From: Rutpela maculata
Lineage: Eukaryota; Arthropoda; Insecta; Coleoptera; Cerambycidae
Length of the DNA: 64,000 nt
Direction: 5' to 3'
NCBI GenBank assembly: GCA_936432065.2
Contig: OW386291.2
Span: 109,371,823 to 109,435,822 of the forward strand
The notes below the pieces were generated by a model, which searched no databases, had not been told where the DNA came from, and saw nothing but the letters and a program-made list of their open reading frames with translations. Numbering within the stretch: position 1 is the stretch's first letter; each line of letters opens with the position of its first letter. Positions 59,701 to 64,000 of this stretch are shown one piece after another. Both the position numbers and the translations under genes were made by a program.

Positions 59701-60510
59701 GGTCAAATTGTCTCCTTCTAAATAGAATATATCTTGAAAGTCTAAACAAAGCTGCGTTACTATTTCGGCCTCTTCTTCGTTTAGATGATCCAAGCGTAAT
59801 TCGTTCCTGATCTCGAAGGATCTGTCCGTCATTAGTTGTTGGTCAGAGTTTTGCGCGTTTAAGTTAAAAATTGACTTGAATTTTTGTACTGGCTCTAGGT
59901 TAAGATTTGAAAAGTTTATGGTTTTTGGAATAGCGTTTGCGTTTATTATTGAAGTTAAAAATTCTCCATTGTGATCGATTTTTACAATTGCATTTGGTAA
60001 GCGTACTTTCTCGTTTTCCTGGGCTAACAGTATAGCCTCGGTATTTCGCAGGTTACATTTTAGTTTACAAATTTTTTCCATGCGAGGTTCAATAGAAATT
60101 AAATTTTTGATGTTGCTTAAGTTTGAATTTTTTGTATCAGAATTAATAGTTGGTTGTAAAGGTAAATTTACAGTAGTTTCTTCCGTAACTTTAAATAGTG
60201 GTACGGTTTTGAAATTTGTGACTAGTTGTTTATTTTTAAAGTCTACTTTGCATTCGTAATGTTCTAGGAAGTCTGCGCCTAATAATCCGTCGAAATCTAT
60301 ATCTAGATTATAGATATAAACTTTGTGTGACTCATTTGAAAAGGGGATGAGAACAGATTCGTTGATATAAATTTTTTGATCAGTGATACCCTGTATGATT
60401 ACATTTTCAGGGGATCTACGTCTGTAATTTTCAGCTGTTTTAGGTTTAAAAATTGATATACCTGCGCCCGTGTCAATTAGAATTTTAAATTTACCAGTTG
60501 CATCCTTCAT
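56788..60510 (-). CDS. pol: pol: protease, reverse transcriptase, RNase H, integrase
   Basis: This intact 1240-residue polyprotein copies viral RNA into DNA and inserts it. Domains by residue: aspartic protease (DTG 13-15, LLGAD about 76-80); reverse transcriptase about 300-500 with YMDD at 443-446; RNase H about 585-705 (Asp592, Glu631, Asp658); integrase with the HHCC zinc site His909, His916, Cys946, Cys949, and DDE core Asp979, Asp1033, Glu1069 (D-35-E spacing); C-terminal GPF module at 1204-1206. Lengths are normal for Ty3/gypsy. Its frame is -1 relative to gag and stays open upstream of the first Met, overlapping the gag 3' end by more than 100 nt, so a gag-pol frameshift is likely. No classic slippery heptamer was obvious. 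All catalytic residues are present, so the enzyme looks functional. Confidence 0.96.
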   Translation of the reverse strand: MKDATGKFKILIDTGAGISIFKPKTAENYRRRSPENVIIQGITDQKIYINESVLIPFSNESHKVYIYNLDIDFDGLLGADFLEHYECKVDFKNKQLVTNFKTVPLFKVTEETTVNLPLQPTINSDTKNSNLSNIKNLISIEPRMEKICKLKCNLRNTEAILLAQENEKVRLPNAIVKIDHNGEFLTSIINANAIPKTINFSNLNLEPVQKFKSIFNLNAQNSDQQLMTDRSFEIRNELRLDHLNEEEAEIVTQLCLDFQDIFYLEGDNLTFTNEIKHPIDTENSRPIFTKSYQYPQVHKEEVKSQVSKMLSQGIIQPSISPWSSPVWVVPKKLDASGKQKWRVVVDYRKLNEVTIGDKYPLPNISDLLDQLGKCQYFTTLDLASGFHQIEINPADIQKTAFTVENGHYEFVRMPFGLKNAPSTFQRVMDNILLGIQNERCLVYMDDIIIYSPTIHEHISRLTEVFKRLQKANLKIQPDKCEFLRKEVAYLGHLITKDGVKPNPSKVDAILNFPQPKNPKEIKSFLGLAGYYRRFIPNFSKITKPLTKLLQKDIPFLFDNDCVNSFQNLKQTLTTTPILIYPNFDEPFVLTTDASAFAIGSVLSQGPIGKDLPIAYASRTLCSAETKYSTIERELLSIVWSVKHFRPYLYGRKFKLVTDHRPLTWLFSIKDPGSRLARWRLKLEEYDYEIIYKPGKINKNADALSRIKINHFSECSKFYSKVLAANDEESDDDENPDDNNEITNEQISREFETFTNLYKTTSLIDYSKIKASNKQLLYREHKDIITFFQQNNLQDLHHKIIEDIFEENPEFHNDKINIVSSKTVRHRRYFIIPLPFDIESVIEHLFLVLFKNQDVLDLSKTYFVENNLDLPILEILSFIFAEKDLKIVICQDIVRTADEDEIPIILEQNHFGKNNLHRGINETIRRIREKYTWQGLTKDVENFIKNCETCQKTKVCRKNLNNPLVVTETPRTPFERINIDLFEFPTRNYALTIRDELTKFTQAYAVPDKSAKSVVNTLLLYFQHYGTPLRIHCDYGGEFDNRLLKDLCTLYDIKLTYSSVGHPQSNGSIERFHATLAEMIRIHKTENPNEHPFTILPYAVICYNNSVNKTHGFTPYELVFGHTSNRPPETLYNQKELITKYVRDLNNRISHYYKIARSRTQAQKEKAKVRFDRNVPQKRPEYKIGDLVYVKESQIKNKLQNKFNGPFKIKEIFQNSATLLNLETKQETKVNFDRMKPYTEN

Positions 60511-60560
60511 ATAGTAGAGGTTCTTTGAATTTACAGTTAATAGGGTATGGGAAAGCGTAT

Positions 60561-61973
60561 TTACATGAACGTCTGTTCTGGGAAATTCAGCATTGGGTCG
60601 AAACTGTCGTTGAGGTTCATAGTTTGTACTTGAGTTTCTAGTTCCGTAAGTGATTCGAATTGGTCTGTTTGTTGTGTCGGAGTATCCGTGGGGTACTCCG
60701 GATCTAAGCGAAAATCCTGAGGATTAGCAGTATAATCCTCATATTGCTCGTTCTGAGAATTAGCGGTATAATTCTCCTGGATATCTTGATTGGTTTCAAA
60801 ATTATAATTTTCATACGATTCGTTTTGACTTTGGCAATTTTGATAATTGTCGAAAGAGTAGTCGTCGTATTGGTTATAATCACATTGGTTTTCGTAAGGT
60901 TCATAATTTAGGTGATGAGCCTTTTGTTGATTGAAACGGTTGAAATTCGGGTTAGGCTGAATAGCGGATGATCGTTGTTGTGTGAAGTTGGGGTTCGGCC
61001 TTATGGCTGAGGGCCTGTTTTGCTGTGGTTGATTTGGTTGGCCGTTTTGAGGGAATGTCCTCTGGATAAATTGATTGTTTTGTGAAAAGTTTTGGAAACT
61101 TGAATTTCCTGGGTAATTTGGTCGTTGGAAATTTTGCGAAGTTGACGGCATTGTTTGCGATTGTTGCCTTGTGCGGCATTCGCTTATGACATGTCCATTG
61201 CGTTTGCAAAAAGAACAGAATTTTTGTTGGAAATTTGAAATGGGTCGTTTTTGTTGTAAAGTGGGATTTTTGACCGGACTATTCTTCGGAAATTTCTGTT
61301 GTTCGAAATAAGAGAGTTGTAGCTCTCTACGAATTCTGCTTACGGCTTTCAATATGCTAGGAGGATTGCTAGCACGTATGATGCGGCCTAAATTCGGTTC
61401 TAAGCCTGTTAATAAATTGTTTAAGGTCATCGTTTCGATGAGATCTGATTGTGCAGCTCTTTGCGTTGTGGTTAAATTTTGCTTTTGCACTGCGGCGTGC
61501 ATTTTAGCATTGTGCGTTTGTAAACGCGAAATAAATGTTAGAGCTGATTCACCTGGCAATTGGTGAATGCGCTGCAGGTCCTGAATCAGGGCCGTTAGAT
61601 CTCTGGAATCCCCAAAGTGGGTTTCCAATAGTGCTTTGATTTCTGGCCAGGTGCCAGGGTTACGAGAATTTATTAATTCGGCAGCTTTGCCTTTCAATTT
61701 ATTTTTTATGTGGACGGTCAAAAGAATTTTTTGATCTCCAATTGCCATGCTTTGGGCGCAATGACAGGAGTTGAGGAATGTTTGTAAATTAATGGCATTG
61801 CCATCGAATTCGGGTATCAACGAAAATATCTCAGAGAGCTTGTAAGGCTCAATTTGCTCTGGTTGTGGTTGTTGTTGTTGTAGTTGTTGTTGGTGTTGTT
61901 GTTGTTGTAGTTGTTGTTCGGTTGGTGCCGGTGGCACTGGTTGAACTGGCTCTGGTTGAGCTCTATCTGGCAT
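60561..61973 (-). CDS. gag: gag: capsid/nucleocapsid polyprotein
   Basis: An intact 470-residue structural protein that would form virus-like particles in the cytoplasm. The N-terminus is glutamine-rich (about 19-40). The capsid-like region runs about 45-220, with the retrotransposon gag pattern F.G...L..FL (55-67) and W-P-E-I (109-112). A CCHC zinc knuckle follows, at Cys253, Cys256, His261, Cys266 (C-x2-C-x4-H-x4-C), then a Q/N/P-rich tail with NYQN- and DYN-type repeats. The ATG is preceded by caaaaagcaaa and is conserved in the neighbouring element at 63786. Pol follows in the -1 frame after 50 nt. Confidence 0.95.
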   Translation of the reverse strand: MPDRAQPEPVQPVPPAPTEQQLQQQQHQQQLQQQQPQPEQIEPYKLSEIFSLIPEFDGNAINLQTFLNSCHCAQSMAIGDQKILLTVHIKNKLKGKAAELINSRNPGTWPEIKALLETHFGDSRDLTALIQDLQRIHQLPGESALTFISRLQTHNAKMHAAVQKQNLTTTQRAAQSDLIETMTLNNLLTGLEPNLGRIIRASNPPSILKAVSRIRRELQLSYFEQQKFPKNSPVKNPTLQQKRPISNFQQKFCSFCKRNGHVISECRTRQQSQTMPSTSQNFQRPNYPGNSSFQNFSQNNQFIQRTFPQNGQPNQPQQNRPSAIRPNPNFTQQRSSAIQPNPNFNRFNQQKAHHLNYEPYENQCDYNQYDDYSFDNYQNCQSQNESYENYNFETNQDIQENYTANSQNEQYEDYTANPQDFRLDPEYPTDTPTQQTDQFESLTELETQVQTMNLNDSFDPMLNFPEQTFM

Positions 61974-62016
61974 TTTGCTTTTTGTATTTAGAAATTACTT
62001 GGACAAAAATTGGTTG

Positions 62017-62244
62017 CGTATCAGCGGTATGATACGATAAATTAAATTAACTTGTTACGTTGAGTGCGTAAATGGATTGTATATTAGCTGTATAATACAC
62101 AATGTTTCGTATTAGCAGTATAATACGAAAATAAATAAACTTAAAATTAAATGAACTTGTTTCGTTGCGTTTGTAAAGGAATGGATTTCACTTTGGCAAT
62201 AGAACTGGCTTTGTGCGCCGAGTGTATTAGCAGTATAATACACT
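62017..62244. promoter_or_regulatory. Four palindromic motifs in the errantivirus leader
   Basis: Imperfect palindromes with core gtattagcagtataatac occur at 62017-62036, 62079-62100, 62108-62127 and 62221-62244, between the env splice donor and gag. The neighbouring element has three matching sites (63534-63555, 63656-63679, 63725-63744) although the surrounding leader has diverged. Conserved, dyad-symmetric and repeated, they look like binding sites for a dimeric protein. In gypsy the equivalent place holds the Su(Hw) insulator. Function here is inference. Confidence 0.6.
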
Positions 62245-62311
62245 TTTAATAAAATAAGTTGCGAAAAATAATAAAATAAAATGGTACGAGATGATTCTTA
62301 AAATGACTTAC

Positions 62312-62328
62312 GTTAGTTTCGTTTCCAT
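62312..62328 (-). CDS. env: env first coding exon (17 nt)
   Basis: An ATG at 62328 in the good context ccATGg is followed 17 nt later by a consensus donor GTAAGT (GT at 62311-62310). The exon ends in phase 2, exactly what the acceptor at 56776 needs. The intron would be 5536 nt and removes gag and pol. The second element keeps the same ATG-17 nt-GTAAGT arrangement at 63443-63461. The pairing is inferred from sequence and not shown by RNA. Confidence 0.75.
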
Positions 62329-62496
62329 GGGTAGGTTCTTCGTCCGTCAAGGGATTGGGATCCGCCACCACCAGTGAGGAAGGTCTCCTTGTTCTCGTAG
62401 ATGTACACGTACTAGTTAGGCACCTTCTGCAGATGTTCTCCTTGTTCTCTTACGCTTCACTACCAGTTAGGCTTCTTGTTCTGATGATGTTTACGG

Positions 62497-62514
62497 ATCC
62501 TACCGACTGCGCCA
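62497..62514 (-). promoter_or_regulatory. Primer binding site, tRNA-Ser
   Basis: Minus strand TGGCGCAGTCGGTAGGAT begins one base after the 5' LTR. Its complement, atcctaccgactgcgcca, matches 18 nt of the 3' end of insect-type tRNA-Ser including CCA. Confidence 0.85.
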
Positions 62515-62515
62515 A

Positions 62516-62879
62516 TGTTAGATCACGGTTCACATGAATGACTTTTTAAAAACTTTTATTTAGTTAAGTGGAGCCAACGTTGGCTCTTGGAGAAGGAATT
62601 AGAATAATAAATTAGAAGTGTTGCATTCTAACTGAGTTTAATAACTGGCTTTACAAAGCATGTCTAGTAGTATTTATAACATACAGAACCTGAGTAAGCA
62701 AAATATAGAACAAAGGAAATGCAATTCGACAGTCAGCATAAAATGTGAGAAACAAAGGTGAAATATAATATCTCTAAGATAAGCGATTAATAAGAGAAGT
62801 CGTTATCATGTAATATGATATACCTGTGAAGGTTTGTTATTACTAAGTCTTTATAATAAGCGTATAATTTTATATAACA
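62516..62879 (-). repeat. 5' LTR (364 bp)
   Basis: Same length and sequence as the 3' LTR except for one base. It ends at 62879 with TGTTATATAA on the minus strand. Only 14 bp (tatatacatatata) separate it from the LTR of the next, oppositely oriented element. Confidence 0.95.
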
Positions 62880-62893
62880 TATATACATATATA

Positions 62894-63255
62894 TGTTATA
62901 TAATATTACACGCTATCTTATTGCGACTTAGCCATAATAAACCTTCACAGGTATATCGTATTTCACGATAACAGCTTCTCTTATTAATTGCTTATCTTCA
63001 AGATATCATATTACACCTTTGTTTCTCATAACTTGTGCAGACTGCAGAACTGCAATTCCTTTGTTATATATTTTGCTTACTCAGGTTCTGTATGTTATAA
63101 ATATGACTAAACACGCTTTGTTGAATCAGTTATTAAACTCAGTTAGAATGCAACACTTCTAATTTATTATTATTCCTTCTCCAAGAGCCAACGTTGGCTC
63201 CATTTAAGTAAATAAATCTTTTTAAAAAGTCACTCATGTAAACCGTGATCTAACA
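62894..63255 (+). repeat. 5' LTR of the second element (362 bp)
   Basis: It runs from TGTTATATAA to ATCTAACA. An AATAAA at about 63210 is in the same relative place as in the first element. Confidence 0.9.
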
Positions 63256-63256
63256 T

Positions 63257-63274
63257 TGGCGCAGTCGGTAGGAT
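63257..63274 (+). promoter_or_regulatory. Primer binding site, tRNA-Ser (second element)
   Basis: tggcgcagtcggtaggat starts one base after the LTR and is identical to the first element's site. Confidence 0.85.
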
Positions 63275-63442
63275 CCGTAAACATCATCAGAACAAGAAGC
63301 CTAACTGGTAGTGAAGCGTAAGAGAACAAGGGGAACATCTGCAAAAGGTGCCTAACTAGTGCGTGTACATCTATTAGAACAAGGAGACCTTCCTCACTGG
63401 TGGTGGCGGATCCCAATCCCTTGACGGACGAAGAACCTACTC

Positions 63443-63459
63443 ATGGAGATGAAATTAAT
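63443..63459 (+). CDS. env: env first coding exon (second element)
   Basis: An ATG at 63443 is followed by a GTAAGT donor at 63460, again 17 nt later and in phase 2. The codons between differ from the first element, while length, start and donor are conserved, which supports selection on this small exon. Confidence 0.7.
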
Positions 63460-63785
63460 GTAAGTCATTTTTAAGAATCATCTCGTTATTTTATTTTTCA
63501 TTTTTACAATTATTATTTCTCACAATTATTTACGTGTATTATACCGCTAATACACTCGGCAAACAAAGCCAATTCTGTTATCAAACAAATCCTTTACAAG
63601 CTACAACGCAACAATTCTAATTTTAAGTTATATATTTTCGTATTCACGAAACGACTGTGTATTATACAGTTAATACACAATTCATTTACGACGTAACAAA
63701 ACAAGCTAATTTTAATTTAATTTCCGTATCATACTGCTGATACGTAACCAATTTTAGTTCAAAAATCTCTAAATAAAAAAGCAAA

Positions 63786-64000
63786 ATGCCTGATAGAGCT
63801 CAACCAGAGACCGTTCAACCAGTGCCACCGGCACCAGCCGAACAACAACAACAACAACCACAACAAATTGAGCCTTACAAGCTCTCTGAAATTTTTTCAC
63901 TAATACCAGAATTCGATGGCAACGCCATAAATTTACAGACATTCCTAAACTCGTGTTCCTGTGCACAAAGTATGGCAATTCATGACCAAAAAATTCTATT
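63786..64000 (+). CDS. gag: gag, N-terminal part (second element)
   Basis: The frame opens with MPDRAQPE and a shorter glutamine run, then matches the first element's gag (IEPYKLSEIFSLIPEFDGN) up to the window edge. It stays open for 71 codons. Differences include a shorter Q-tract and several substitutions, consistent with a related subfamily. Confidence 0.9.
   Translation, partial: MPDRAQPETVQPVPPAPAEQQQQQPQQIEPYKLSEIFSLIPEFDGNAINLQTFLNSCSCAQSMAIHDQKIL

Larger units (their letters stand above)
54322..62879 (-). mobile_element. Errantivirus-like LTR retrotransposon (Ty3/gypsy), complete
   Basis: This 8558-bp provirus is read on the minus strand. It has two 364-bp LTRs, a tRNA-Ser primer site, gag, pol, a spliced env and a polypurine tract. 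All three main frames are open. The 4-bp duplication TATA (54318-54321 and 62880-62883) fits errantiviruses, which favour TA-rich targets. The LTRs differ at one base (54499 against 62693), so insertion was recent. The env gene and tRNA-Ser primer place it near the 17.6/297/Tom type of insect errantiviruses; that placement is from structure, not a tree. Confidence 0.95.
62894..64000 (+). mobile_element. Second errantivirus-like element, head to head, cut by the window end
   Basis: A related element in the plus direction has a 362-bp LTR, the same tRNA-Ser primer site, an env first exon and the start of gag. LTR similarity to the first element is roughly 85% by eye with several indels, so it is a separate subfamily member and not a duplicate. 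TATA stands directly before it (62890-62893). Its remainder is outside the window. Confidence 0.9.

Noticed and set aside
60704..61209. Lysine/isoleucine/threonine-rich minus-strand frames inside gag
   Set aside because: Alternative-frame readings of the Q/N-rich gag tail; composition is a by-product of gag codons.
62355..62537. Small frame in the provirus leader, also present in the second element
   Set aside because: Plus-strand reading across the primer site, antisense to the first element; conservation follows from the leader RNA signals.

Overview
The window looks like a piece of an insect nuclear genome, AT-rich and crowded with mobile elements. A beetle or another RNAi-studied order is possible, but nothing here fixes the order. 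Support comes from spliced exons with GT/AG borders, AATAAA signals, an insect-type secreted DNA/RNA nuclease (dsRNase family), insect-type LINEs, many hAT elements, DINE-1/Helentron-like repeats, and an env-bearing Ty3/gypsy retroelement of the errantivirus type. No bacterial operons, rRNA or intact tRNA genes were seen.

Layout. 1-11 kb holds a short tandem repeat, Helentron-like repeats, a LINE inserted into an older repetitive gene, a hAT element (5715-6948) and a Transib-like element (7217-8322, perfect 5-bp duplication). 11.9-13.2 kb is the best host gene, the last exon of a nuclease. 13.4-26.7 kb is a series of terminal-inverted-repeat (TIR) elements with decayed THAP, CXC, Tc1/mariner and FEN1/PIN-like nuclease genes. 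27-36 kb holds a second Transib-like element (28961-30632), a nearly perfect palindrome (30958-31489), one candidate host exon (32010-32475) and a triple nest of transposons. 36.7-46.1 kb is a nested mosaic: a foldback element, a LINE, a hAT carrying a MITE carrying a retroposon, and a 4.3-kb foldback element interrupted by a hAT that is itself interrupted by a small hAT. 47.3-48.4 kb is a GC-rich LINE tail. 49.3-53.9 kb is a foldback element with 1.6-kb arms.

54.3-62.9 kb is the most complete unit: an errantivirus-like provirus on the minus strand with intact gag, pol and env, 364-bp LTRs that differ at one base, a tRNA-Ser primer binding site, a polypurine tract and a TATA target duplication. 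The sequence indicates that env begins in a tiny exon ahead of gag and is joined by splicing to an acceptor at the end of pol. The leader between that donor and gag carries four copies of a palindromic motif. A related but distinct element begins 14 bp away in the opposite direction (62894 onward) and runs off the window, so two 5' LTRs stand head to head.

How the parts work together: only the nuclease exon and perhaps the 32-kb exon look like host genes. Everything else recognised is mobile DNA in nested layers. Target duplications and empty-site comparisons between inverted arms give the order of several insertions.
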